Below are positions 1-12,000 of a stretch of DNA of 64,000 bases, piece by piece. Each line of letters starts with the position of its first letter. The stretch's first letter is position 1. The stretch covers positions 2,666,733 to 2,730,732 of the forward strand of contig JARUPZ010000018.1 in assembly GCA_031213475.1 (NCBI GenBank), in the 5' to 3' direction. Below the pieces are notes generated by a model. That model worked only from the letters and a program-made list of their open reading frames with translations, searched no databases and had not been told where the DNA came from. Both the position numbers and the translations under genes were made by a program. The DNA comes from Nereocystis luetkeana (lineage: Eukaryota > Sar > Phaeophyceae > Laminariales > Laminariaceae).

Positions 1-190
1 TTCGAATGAGAGCATAGATAGCATCAATCAGCTATTATACGAGCATCAATCAGATATATAATAATAGCCGACGGAAGACGTAAAGTCGACTCAAGAAGTG
101 AACGTTATTCTTGATTGATGCGCACTCGTTTGAGCTCTATAAATAAATGCCAGATGTACGCCGTATTGTTTTTGTTATCGTGTCGGTTGA

Positions 191-299
191 TATTACGGGG
201 GGCCATAGTTAACAGGACCAAATATTGTTGGTAAACATGGTTAAACATATAGGTTTTTATGCGTACCATAGGTCCTGTTAACTATGGTTCCCCGTAATA
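191..299. repeat. Family A MITE
   Basis: Near-palindromic element of about 108 bp with termini TTACGGGGGACCATAG and an internal AGGTTTTTGTGTGTACC block, flanked by TA. This copy carries the AACAGGACC variant of the arms. The TA flank and inverted termini suggest a Tc1/mariner-type non-autonomous element. Confidence 0.9.
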
Positions 300-727
300 G
301 ACTGTTCATGGAGCCCTCTTTCTTTTTTTGTTGGTTTGTTCGTTTGTGCCTGTTCATCACTCCATAGATAGGGCGGGCTTGGAAATCGCAAGACGAATTG
401 CATGATGAACATTACGTTTTGATGACGATGAGGCACCTGACAATATTCGGTTGAATATATGATGTGAGAACCCGGAAATCACACATAATATAATATCGTA
501 TAGTATTCCGTTCCGTCCCATCCCAGCTTTGGTACTCGCGATCAAAGCAAAAGCCTTTGGCCTTATCGTGCATGTCATGTATAGTAGTGGCAGGCAGAAG
601 AAGGCACGAGGCACGTACGTACGTGCGTACGTGCGTACGTAGCAGAAGATGATATTAATAGTATATAGATAAGATAAGTCATGTTTTTTCTTTCATCTTT
701 TTTTTTTGTTGCGATCACGTTCGTTTG

Positions 728-800
728 ATTTCTAGAAGCGCGCAATTCCTGGGAGGCTTTCACCCTCAGCACCCTTCTGGACACGCCTTGGTCACAGATA
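728..800 (+). repeat. Family B fragment
   Basis: TGGGAGGCTTTCACCCTCAG and ACACGCCTTGGTCACAG match the 33013 copy. Confidence 0.55.
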
Positions 801-877
801 TTGCCTGTTCACCATCCCCCATCCCCCACCCCCCCCCACCCCCCCACCCCCCCCCCCCGCCGGTCAAAATAAAATAA

Positions 878-1126
878 TTCGACGTTGCCATCTAATGCAG
901 GAAAGTCCGCCTCACAAGCGGTTCGTGATAAAGATGCAGATCGCTCACTCTTCATGCGACCCGCCGAACACCTCACGGCGCTTCGGGTTTTGTGCAAGCA
1001 ACAAATGTCTGCCTGGTCGGGGAAAACTCCGACGCGCTCCGTCCCGGCATCGGAGGGATGCGAGGGTCCGTATGGTCTTGCGACTACGGCTATGCCTGCC
1101 ATGAGTACAACCCCCCCCCCCCCCCC
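878..1126 (+). repeat. Family C repeat ending in poly-C
   Basis: About 240 bp from TTCGACGTTGCCATC through TCATGCGACCCGCCGAACAC and TGTCTGCCTGGTCGGGGAAA to GAGTACAACCCC, ending in a long C run. Confidence 0.8.
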
Positions 1127-1259
1127 GCCCTCCGGTGCTTGCCTTCATTTTTATCGCGCATGTCCAGCATCCCGACGCGATGTGCGGGCGATAACCCATT
1201 ATCACTGGATTGGTACAGAAAAAGTGAATCATGTATACCAGGTGCCAGGCACTAGGTGA

Positions 1260-1290
1260 CGGGTCGGGTCGGGTCGGGTCGGGTCGGGAG
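1260..1290. repeat. (GGGTC)n tract
   Basis: About six GGGTC units; the complementary GACCC array lies at 1843-1905. Confidence 0.9.
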
Positions 1291-1539
1291 ATACTAAAAG
1301 GACAGACGGGGGATTCCCAAATCCATAATCTAGATCTTCCTAGGCAGATATATATATATACTCCTGATATGAGTCACCCCACGGTAGGGGTTACACTTGT
1401 TGGCCCATAGCTTTCTGACCGATTGAGTTGCCTAAGGAAGTGAGGAACCAGCAGCGAGGATGAAACTTTTACTCGTATATTCGTTTAAGGACTAGCATAG
1501 AGAAGTGCCGGTCGGGTGGGGAGAACAAAGTTCTTCCAA

Positions 1540-1840
1540 GTATTGTATCGGGGGAGATACTGAGCTCCAAAGGTGAGGGGCTTAGGAACTTCTGGTGCAC
1601 CCTTACCGTGGGATGGCTCATATGTATGATCTGCATGATCTGGTTCATGCTCCCGGGTGGGAGCCGTGTAACCTGCACACAAGTTTAGCACATGTTTCCT
1701 GGGTTGGATCTGTACTAGGTGCAGATCCCTGCACAACCTCTCACAACGGTAGGCGAGGAACTAGATGATCTATCTGTAGTTAGATAGATCATGATTATGA
1801 TCTCGAGAGGTGTGGGAGACTTTCAAAATCTCACGGGTAT
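1540..1840 (+). repeat. Family F repeat
   Basis: Contains GATCTGCATGATCTGG, CATGTTTCCTGGGTTGGATC and CAGATCCCTGCACAACCTC, shared with the copies at 2755, 8075 and 34000. Confidence 0.65.
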
Positions 1841-1842
1841 AA

Positions 1843-1905
1843 CCCTGACCTGACCTGACCCGACCCGACCCGATCCGACCCGACCCGACCCGACCCGACC
1901 CGCGA
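1843..1905. repeat. (GACCC)n tract
   Basis: About twelve GACCC/GACCT units, inverted relative to the array at 1260. A compact hairpin of the same two arrays lies at 50098-50180. Confidence 0.9.
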
Positions 1906-2754
1906 GTTTTGGCCCTCTGAAGCCGTGAACATCCCTTTTTTCTTTTATTTTTTCCTTTTTTCTCCTCCGACGGATTGGTAAAAACAGAGCTTAAGCCCAC
2001 CATTTTTCTTCTTCTTTTTCTTTTTTTTCTTCTTCACAGCTCTGGTATTAACAACAGCAGCAGCCGGTCAGCGCTTGAGAGTTTGCCCTCGCTGCCGGGT
2101 AGCACTTACTTGAGATTAGTATGCCCCCAAGCCGGCTCTGTTCGGCATCAGATATCTCGACGCACACACCGTGCTGTGCATCGATCGGCAGAAAAAAAAA
2201 AAAAAAAAACAAGCGCAGTCACGTATGTATCATGGTGCATTGAATTATTTGCTCATCACAGCAAATATGAAAGTAGAAGGGTACAGTTTGTACCAGGTAT
2301 ACATGTCGAAAATATTTTCACCGCGCTCCGTATTGCTGCTAGTTGTGCCGTGTGGGGCAGGTGGGTAATACGGGGCTAACATCCCCCCTCCCCCCATCCC
2401 CTCCCCAAACACGCCCCGCAGGTACTCCTCCCCTAATATTAATAACTAAAAAACTCAAAACAAAACAACAAAAAACACAAGCGAACCCGCCAGAATAAGC
2501 TAACACTGGCTGCGCTTAACTTCTTCCCATCGTCATTGCTTGCTGCGCCATTGGGGGCTCTCGTATCCCCACTTGCTGCTTGGAACGATTTTTTTTTTGC
2601 ATGCCTCAGAAAGATTGATCGATTCCCACTACTTCCATGATTTAGATCTATCAAGGCACGAGAAAGATTTCTCGTCAACTTTGGTACCACTCTGTCCATA
2701 AATAGAAGCAACGTTTTTTTCAACAATTAGTGTTAAAACGTTTCTTATATAATG

Positions 2755-3060
2755 GGACAAAGTGGTTTTGATCTACATCAGCTCATGTTGCCTGGTGGGA
2801 TCGAACAACAGCAGTGATCTATCTGCATAATCGTTTATTACGCGTTTCCTATGGCTTGGTCTGCACGGCGATTACGCATGCAGATCCTGCTGCACCTCTC
2901 ACAAAGCAGGGCGAAGAACTTGATGATCTATCTGTAGATAGATAGATAGATAGATAGATATATAGATAGATCATGATCTGTCTGACCTGCCCCGAGGTGT
3001 GGGAGACTTTGTTCGTGCCGATAACTGCGATCTAACTGCGGGTTGGCTCTATCTATTGGA
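2755..3060 (+). repeat. Family F repeat
   Basis: CATGCAGATCCTGCTGCACC, GATGATCTATCTGTAG and GAGGTGTGGGAGACTTTG match the 1540 copy. A (GATA)n tract lies inside. Confidence 0.65.
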
Positions 3061-3420
3061 CGCACAAAACAAAATAATACAAAGGAGATTCACCTAAAAA
3101 ATGAGGCAACCTACAAGATTTACAGCTCGCTACGTACCTAATACGAAGAAGTTCGTTTTGCAGAAAAAAAAAACTCGTACTTGTAAAAAAAAAAGAAAAA
3201 AGACAGGTTATTTATTGGCCGTACGTAAGAGACCACCGCAAGACGTAGGGACGCGGAACAGGAGGGGGGCTTGCTTACTATGTACGCGCACTGTTCTCAA
3301 GAACAGTTACTAAAGTTCCGAAACTCGGCACACAGACAAGACTTACCTTAAAAGCGGATCACGCAAACTATTAATAGAAAACGACTAATAAGAGACAAAG
3401 AGAAGAGTACCGGGGATGGG

Positions 3421-3455
<35 letters not shown>
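3421..3455. repeat. Poly-G tract (about 35)
   Basis: A homopolymer G run. Similar G or C tracts occur at about 4628, 16993, 18349, 35290, 42320, 49030, 49303, 49441, 52836, 53264, 53367 and 57030. Confidence 0.95.
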
Positions 3456-4812
3456 CGGCAGAAGACAGACGCCATCGTCAACGACGAGTAAATAACTAAC
3501 TACGCACACACAATTGACCTAATTGACGTCTCTTAAGGTTTCGCCTCATTTTTACCACCGCGTAACAGACGGCGAGACGTGGGACCTCTCTTTCCGGCTC
3601 GCATGCAACAGCCTTGAGCAGCAAAAGCAATACCAGCTTTTAGAGAAAGAAAAAGAAAAAGAAAAAAAAAAACGTCGTCTAAAAACGGGGAACGTTCTTT
3701 TTCTTTTAGGCGAATCCCAATCACACAGCGAACCACACGGCTGAATACCGTGAATTTTCTTTTCAAAAGTGAGAGCGCTCGCTATCCTTCAGTAAAGTGA
3801 AGCTCTACCGTACCGCTCACCCGCCCCACCCCCGCATGCAAAAAACCCAAAACCCAACCATCACAGTTAACACCGTGGGTTTTTTACCCTTCGCATGTCT
3901 TCCTTCCTTCCTTCCTTCCTTCCTTCCACCGCGTTTATCTGGGCCACACCTAAAAATCTTCGCCGACTCTTTGCTAATGATCTTCCGATTTTTCACGCGC
4001 CGAATTGCAGCTCGGTACCTCTACACGAACGGGGTTTCCCTTTCTTTTTTCTAGGTCCACAACCATTGTAACACTCACTGACTGCGCGTGCGTGCTGAGA
4101 ACACCTTGGAAGGCGTCAGCGCGGCACTACTGACTGCTTCGCATTCGTCATGCCGACACCAAAAAACATATTTTTTTTCTTCAAGTGGAAAAAGAGAATT
4201 AAGGATCAAAAATAGAAAAGAAAAGAAAAAAAAAAAATGCACAGTGCATATACACACAAACATCGCACGCACGCACGCACGCACGCCGCCTTACGCTCGC
4301 TCCACCACCGCCACCACCACCACCACCACCACCATCATCGTCTAACATACTCAAAAACACAAAACTCTCACGTACACGAAGACTCTCTCTTTTGACACAC
4401 AAGAGGGGGGGGGGGAAAAATACGCCACAGAAACGGCCACACCGAAAACAAATTAGGGGGGGCGGGATCGCTCATCGCGGCGCGGCACTTGTGCCTCAAC
4501 GTCACGTCATCTCACTTACGAAAAAAACTAAAATATGCGCCTTAACACACAAAAACAGGATCCCCCTCTCCTCCTCTCCCCTCCCCCTAACCTCTGCTTT
4601 GAAACTCGAGGCCTCGGAGAGGTCACGCCCCCCCCCCCCCCCCGGCAAAACGCTTCACAACGCGACGTGTAAAACTGCGTCGATCCACAGGAAACAACAT
4701 TAAATATGTATATAAAGCACTTCGTAACCCACCTAGGGGATCCTGTTTTGTTATTCTTCAGCATCTAACCCTGATAGGGTGGCTTCTCTTCGTCCCCACT
4801 ATCTAACTACAA

Positions 4813-5001
4813 CAGTGGTCCCCCTCTATTGTGCCGGTATGCTCCCGCCAAAAATCGACCGGCACTATGGCGCCAACCGGCACTAGTTACGCCGCACACT
4901 AACTACCACGCTGGTGAATCCCGTCCATGCCAAGCGATTTCCACAGGCACTATATAGCGGGGCAACCGGTACTACTCAACAGGCACTACAGAGCGACCAC
5001 T
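4813..5001. repeat. Family E inverted-repeat element
   Basis: About 190 bp, from AGTGGTCCCCCTCTATTG to CAGAGCGACCACT, with repeated GGCACTA / CAACCGGCACTA motifs inside. The ends are inverted repeats, so a non-autonomous DNA element is likely. Confidence 0.75.
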
Positions 5002-5908
5002 ACTGTATTACGAACATACGGCCTCCTCTCCCCCCCCCCCCCCTCTTTTAACTTTTCGACCCAAAAACTTTCCTGGGCGGTTTGGTCGATATATTTTCCC
5101 CCGATATACCCGCCGGGGTGTTGTCTTGTTTCCTCCCCAAGGGAATAAAAATAAGGTCGGGCGCGCGATAGGGCGAGGGCGGACGGCGGGAGAGAGGGAA
5201 GGGCCTTTCTTGCTCCCTCGTGATACGCTCGCAGGGCGTCCGTCCGCCCGAGCGTTGCATCCGCTTGTTGTTCGGACCCGCCGTTTTCGCTCGGCCACTC
5301 GGCCTTCGCTCTCCGTCTTTCGCCCCAACGCTCGCTCAGCCCAAACAGCTGTAAAACTTTTTTCTTTGGGGGGGGGGGGGGTTACCTTCCTGTCTTGGTG
5401 ATAATTTCTGCACCGCATACGCATCCCAACTCTTTGCCTTGTTTGCTTGCTCTTTGCCCGCTCCACAGGCAATAATAATATAAAAAAAGTGCACCATTAG
5501 AAAAAAAAAAAAAAACTGAAAATACAACGCGGCGGTTGCGGACGGCGGGTCCTTTCTAGGGGTGCGTAGGCCTTGTGGCACGCCATCTACTCTTCTTCTT
5601 CTTCTTCTTCTTGTCCCCGTGTCGAGGAAGTAACGCACAGAAGAAGGCTTTCCCCCTCTCACAAGAAAACTTTTCTTGGTCGTCGTCGTCGTCGTTGTTG
5701 TTGTTGCTGCTGCTGCTGCTGCTGCTGTTGTTGTTGTCGCGCACCAAACGGCTACTACTCACGTAGCGTCGATTGGCTGGCGGCGTTCGTTGATTCTCCG
5801 TCGATCGAACTTTGTGGGGAGGAGAGGGCAGGATAAGGAATACGGGCGGACTTGGTCGAATGGACCGGCCAATCACATGTCACAAGGACCACACGCTCGG
5901 CGCTGCGA

Positions 5909-6049
5909 CTACTTGCCGCTGGCTCTTTTCAAGGCACCGCGGCGGTTGACCTTGACGCTCTCCATCCCCTCTAGGCGGTGGTGGGCGCACCGGCGAGCCT
6001 TCCCGTCTCCTTGCTTCCACCCGAAACTCGGGTGGCGGTCGCAGCCCTC
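5909..6049 (-). CDS. EsV-1-7 gene, terminal exon 7 (repeat 5)
   Basis: The exon follows a pyrimidine-rich acceptor ending CAGGAG. Use of CAG starts the exon at 6049 and use of GAG starts it at 6046; both keep frame. The GAG choice gives C-NFEG-C with the family X4 spacing, while CAG gives X5. The exon then encodes DRHPSFGWKQGDGKARR-C-AH-H and a basic tail ending RASGK before TAG. The spacing between cysteines two and three is 17, one more than usual. Confidence 0.9.
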   Translation of the reverse strand, partial: EGCDRHPSFGWKQGDGKARRCAHHRLEGMESVKVNRRGALKRASGK

Positions 6050-9000
6050 CTGCCGAAGGGACACAACCACCGTCGGCGCGTTACAAGTCGCGGTTAGAAC
6101 CCGGTCGAATGAGTTTTTCAGGCGCGCGCGAGCAGCAGTACAACAAGCCCAGCACATATACGTACGTGAGTACCTGGGGCTCGACCATAACAAAGACTTG
6201 CCTTCGGCGGTGGTGGCCCCTCTACATGTATCATTCTGTACAGAAACGCGAGGACCGTTCGTCGGGTATTCGTAGTACTAAAAACAAGGGTCCTTGCGTT
6301 TACGGATAAGAGTGGTATATGGTAGCTCTTTGTTCGGGTTTCCGAAGCGGTAAGGCAAGGCAAGGCAAGCCCTTCCATACCGAGGGGTGGTTGTCCTGCT
6401 GCCTCGAGGCCACCACCGCCCCTCGGGCGTGACGACTGATCGGTGCAGTGACATCGTTGGGTCAGCCGCCCCTCTCGCCTTACCCTACCATACGCTGCAA
6501 CAGACTTTTTTTATAACCCGTTTACGGCAGTATATACGGCAATGGATGAGAGGTGCCGTGGGCTAACAGCACGACTTTTAGCGCTGCTTGAACCCGAAAC
6601 ATAATCAATACAAAGTTTTTTTTTCGTGAAGACGAGACTGCGAAGTCTGTGGCGTGCCCACGAGGCGCGAGGGTTGCCTCCACATAAAAAAAAAAGATTC
6701 CCGCTCAGCTTGACTCCGTAACATGGTGTCCAATCCGAAAATCGAGCTCGGGTTTCCGTACAACCACCTTTTTGGGGACGAAAGCTACTTGGATTTAGAG
6801 GTGGAGTAACTAACGTGTGCCACATAGAGGGGTGGCACCAAATGTTTCTGAGACCCCCTCCTCGCTTTAGGAACTCCACGAACCGAAGACATTGGATTTT
6901 TCCTCAAAATAAGAGAAAGAATTCCGTAGGTGGACAAATATTTGGGCTCATACAAGTTAAACCCCCCCATTTCCGTACTGCTGTATAGCACGGCTCGATT
7001 TCCTTCCTTTCGCCTGTTCTTTTTTGTTTGTTTGTTTGTCACACTGACCTCAAAATTGCACCTACGGCTGACAACATCGGTCATCCCCGCGTCCTTGTGG
7101 GTCCTGCAGAACATGGCCCGCTGCCCGGTCATCGCGTACAGCGGTCGCCGCACGCATTGGGGGTGTTGGCAGCGCCTGCTCACCACGTCTATCATGCCCG
7201 GCGCTTTGTGTCGGCTGCGCCGAGAGAAGTAGCGGGGGCGGGAGGAGCACGTTGCGGTGCTCGAGTGGGTTCGTGTTCCGAAAGTGGAGAGAGGTAGATG
7301 GGGTGTGAGCGGAAGGAGCACGTTGCAAATGTTCGAGTTGGTTCGTACAAATATGTCCAAAGTGAAAGCGTTCGACCAGGACGTTCGGAGGGACTACTAC
7401 GTATATAGTGCAGGAGTGGGACGTGCCCGAAGGGACTCGTCCGCATGGCGCAGGAGGGGCGCGACCGAGAGCTGGATGATCTTGAAATAAAAACGAATCG
7501 CAGTCGGTTACGCCAGCATCTGAAAACGGCTGAGTGAAAACTGGCGAGGCAGAGGTTTCACGGAATGGTCACCATAGCGGTGTCTTTCCGCTCTTCCGGA
7601 GGCGCGCGGTCAATCTGAGCTTTAAACGACAAAAAAAATATTTCAAAATAACGATGTGGACTACTCATACTTCGTACCTGGCATATGTTTGGAGAAATGT
7701 GTCACGCTTCTTATGTATGCACGCAAGGTGGACCGCGATAATGATAATGGGCGGGCCAGCGCGCGGGCGGGCGGGCTCAAAGTGGGGCTCATTTGGTAAT
7801 CTTCCAGCACGAAATAAAAACTATTCGCACGCTAAGCTGTTCTCGGGCCGACTCAACGAAAAAAAATGGGGATGTGCTACACGCCAAGCTATTCTCGACG
7901 CGCAATTCACACATCAACGACAGATCACGATATACGATATATCTAGATCGTCTACTACGGGGGACCATAGCCAATAGGATCTGTCGTATACATAAAAAAA
8001 ACTATATATTTAGCCATTTATACTACTGTAACAATATTCGGTCCTATTAACTATGGTCCCCCGTAACAGTGTCACCTAGACCCCAAACCTGCCGTGAGTA
8101 TTAGAAGTCGTGCAGGATCTATATGGTGTAGTTCCAACCCAGGAAACATGTCCTACAGGCCCTTAAAGATCTTGCAGGTTAAGTAAGGCTCCTACCCGGC
8201 AGCACGAGCTACACCATGCAGATCAGGAACACATCTGCCCTGAAAGGTCTACTGCTAATAGATACATCGAAGATCTGTCCGACAAGTGGAGAAAAAAACT
8301 GGGAAAGTTGACGCACCAGCAGTAGGTCGCCCGGCGGTCGCCTTGGAACCCAAAGTTGGGGTGGCGTAGGCAGCCGGTGGCTTGGCATCGCCGGCTGGAC
8401 ACGTTGATCATCTCGGGAAGCTTGTGCTCGGAGCAAAACGACGCCCTCTGGTCGCCCTGTCGAGATACACAGTGCAAGGTGCGTGGGTATCATAGGCAGG
8501 GCTGTGAGTAGGCTGGACCCCACGGGTACTCGTAGGTATTTTTTGGTTGGCGAGGGCTTGAGGCTTTACTATTTGGCGGCTTATTGAAATAGTAGTGGTG
8601 GCGAGGACTAGACGGCTAGTTTTTTAGTTGGGTGGCGAGGACCTCAAGGCTAGCTATTCGTTGGGTCGTGAGGACTTGACGACGAATTATTGGTTCGGGG
8701 GCGAGGACCAGACGGCTAGTTGTTGGTTGGGAGGCGAGGACTTGACGGCTTTTTGTAATAGTTGACGGCTTATTACAATAGTTGGGGGGCAAGGACTCCA
8801 CTGCTAGTTATTAGTTGGGTGGGCGAGGACTAGATGGTTAGATACTGGTTGGGCGGCGAGGGCGTGACGGCTTGATATTACTCGGGTAGCGAAGTAAGCC
8901 AACCGACGGAGATTAGTTTTTTTACGTACAAACCTCAAAAAGTCAACTATTTGGCGGTAATAGACTGACTTTTCTAGTTTTATATGACGTATACTGCTTC

Positions 9001-12000
9001 ACGCAAAAAACTCATTTCGAAACACAACCAAAGGCGGCAGTCGGATATATACAAATACACCTAAGCAACGCGCGCGACTACTGTGGCTTATACTACCTAC
9101 GAAGCCAACCGATCAACCATAGTCGGCGCCTAATAGTCGGTTAATTCACACCCCTAGGTGGTAGGGCAAGTCGACAAGCAGCAGCAACAATGGTGCGGGC
9201 CCCTCACAGCAAAGCGACGCACTATGGACGAGGACCGAGCTCGTTGACGAGAAAACAGAAGACGCAGGTTTATTAAAATATCGCGCACAGGGGATTACAT
9301 GTCCCGAGCTGGAAGTGTTCGTTACAGACACCATTCGGGTATATGTCAGCGCTGTACGTGAACTGTTAATCATTCGTCGGCATCGTTTCGCTTCGGTTCG
9401 TCGAGCACATCGAGCTGGTGGGCCAGGATGTACCGGTATGCGACACACACGTTTTCCCAGTCGAGACAAAAAAACCCAGTAAAATCATGAAGAAGGTTGC
9501 CAAGGTATTAGCGATGTACAGGCACGTGCGTGTCGGGCATGCGCGCAAATGCCGGACATATCCAGGCTAATGCTTGCTATTGTGCGCCGCGCGGTGTTTC
9601 GTTAGAAACGGGGGGGGGCGGGAGTTTCCCCTCGGGTTACATCGAAGCTGGCAAGCACCCTCGATTAGCCCAGTGAAATACCGCTCCGGACTGTCTATGT
9701 TTGATCCTGTTTTATATATCAAGCATTGCTTTCTCTTGGGGGGCGCGTGCTGCCTCTGCCAGGGAAATCAACACTCGGAGGCCACGCCATGCCACGACGG
9801 CGGCAGTCTGACCGGGGTGAATCCCTCGCAACCATGCGGCAAGGGCCTCATCTACATCCCCTTCTCATGCCCGACTCTTGATTGGGCATGCATGGCTAGC
9901 TAGCTCCGCAAGGCCTCTTATAATCGTGCTGTGCTCACCTCTATTCCGAAGCTCGGCTGGCGGAAGCACGACTCGTGTCGGCAAAGGGGGTGCCTCACGT
10001 TGACCATCTCTTTCGACCTGTTTGGGCGGCGCAAAGGCATCGTGGCGTCAAAGCGGGTGTTTTTTCGTTAGTGATCCCAGCGATGGTGTGGGGGGGGGGG
10101 GGGGGGAGGGGCGAGCACTGGAGAGCGAAGGCAAGTCGAAAATTTCGAGAGGAGGCGAAACAGGGGAGCCTCTAACGGAGGAAAACGGCCTATTCTCAAC
10201 ACGCAGGAAAACAGAGGATTTTCTTGCTCAGGGGTGTCGCGTTTTGGTACGTGTTGTGTGCCCAGGGTATGCTTTGCTGACCGCTAGCTGGCCAGATTTT
10301 CTAGAGGACCCGTGCAAGATTATTCCGTTCACAAGGGGGAACGAGCGCTCGCTCTCGTGCGCTCTTGAACCCTCCCAAGGATACACCGCTCTTAAAAGCA
10401 GTACGTACGCGCGCATGCAGTACCGAAGCATGAGAGACGGTTTGGTGTCTCTTATGCCGGCATTTTTGGCGAACGTGTTTCGCCATAAACAAGTGACAAC
10501 CACGAGGATCAGGCTTACATATATTATATATATATATATATATATAACATATATGTGCGGTAGATTCGTAACTCATTCTATTAATACTATGATATGTAAA
10601 CAGAAGGACGGGCTCATCCCGTCGGAGATCAATTGTAGTTGTTCTGGGTAGATGCAGGTTTGTCATATACTGCTTCGCCTCCACCCTATGGGGTACTGTA
10701 CCACCGGCTGCTGGCCGTCACATTTTCTTTCTAACCTGCTGTACATCGTCGCCGCGCGCGGAACAAAGCCGTCCTCCCTTCCTATCTTCGATTTGAAAAG
10801 CGTCTTTCTTAACCGTCTGCCGCTTTTTGGAAACAGGGTCTTCCTTCCCTGCTACTGCGCTGCACTACCGCGTCGCGTCGCGTGCTTGCTTTCTTCCTTC
10901 CTTCCTTCCAGTCGGCAGCCCCAAGAACGAACGAGCGAGCGACCGAGGGCTAATCGTGTGCCAGCGAGAACAGGGACAACAATGCGGAGAGCACGAACGT
11001 TCACACCTGTGGATAGGACAGCACAGAGCTTTGGTGTCGCCCTTGAAAGCGTAGATCGGCCGGCGGTGGCACCCGGCATCTCGGCACGCCTGCGAACCCT
11101 TGAGAGATCGTACAGCTCCGCTTTTACTGAATTAGCGTAGGACAAAAATAAAAGTCGAAACCGCAGGGCGCGCGTTGAAAAACAGACTTTGGTCAGGTAC
11201 AAGGAATGGCGGGTATTGTTAGCGGTCCATTCGTTCGCACGTGCCGTTCGAGTTACCGTTGGCATCCCGATACCGGCAAAAAGTTGTCATGGAAGGAAAT
11301 TGCCATGTGCATGGAATGGTACACCCTTGCCCAAACAGACCCACGAGTTAGCACGCCTCGAAATAAGCTCGAACAAGGCATGTGCGAGCGCGTTCCCCAC
11401 TTAAACGTCCCTTCCTCCGGCGGTTGTCATCACCATGCAGCAGCCGAAGGCACGCAAGATGTGCGTTCCAGCGAAAGTTAAAACAACCCCCCCTCCCCTA
11501 TACAACCAATCACACCACCAGGCCAGGGGAGCGGTCTATACAGGAAAACACGCCGCTCCACTACGTATCATACAAGGAGGGAACAAGTACAGCAGTAGTA
11601 CCACCACCATCTCTCCAGCCTACTGAAGGAAGCGCTGCAGCAGTTGCGAACCTTCTGTCCAGCCTCTGGAGCTTGCGGGACGAAGAGAGCCCGCCTGCCG
11701 CCGTGGTGCCGGCGGCGACGGCGTCGACGCTGTGCCTCCTCACAGAAGAACGTCCGCCGCCGCCACCGCCGCTGTCCACGCCTTCCGAAGATGGCCCCCC
11801 GTCCATCCCCCAGGACCTCTTCGCCCCGACCATCGCCCTCGATGTCGTCGTCGTGGACGGAAGCCCATCCCGCAGGACCACCACGCGATCCGCCGCGTTC
11901 CCGGCAGCATCATCGCCGGTGTGAATGTGCCCGCCACCCCACCCGCGAGAATGATGACTCATCATGGCGTGGTCCGAGTCGAAGGCGGGGGAGCCGGGGC

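Larger units (their letters stand above)
1..5908. other. Gene-poor repeat region
   Basis: No coding sequence is supported. It holds a family A MITE, family B, C, E and F repeats, GGGTC arrays and many A, C and G tracts. The stretch 5010-5560 is GC-rich with open frames on both strands, but none has splice signals or protein-like composition I trust. Confidence 0.6.

Noticed and set aside
1260..1905. Telomere-type repeat
   Set aside because: The GGGTC unit does not match the TTAGGG-type telomere expected in this group, and the arrays are short and internal.
2780..2815. Possible tRNA gene on the minus strand (GTTCGATCCC)
   Set aside because: Only a B-box-like string; no A box at the right distance and no cloverleaf. 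It belongs to family F.
5676..6275. Plus-strand 199-codon frame with Val/Ala runs
   Set aside because: It starts in a trinucleotide repeat, and its right part overlaps the supported minus-strand EsV-1-7 exon 7.
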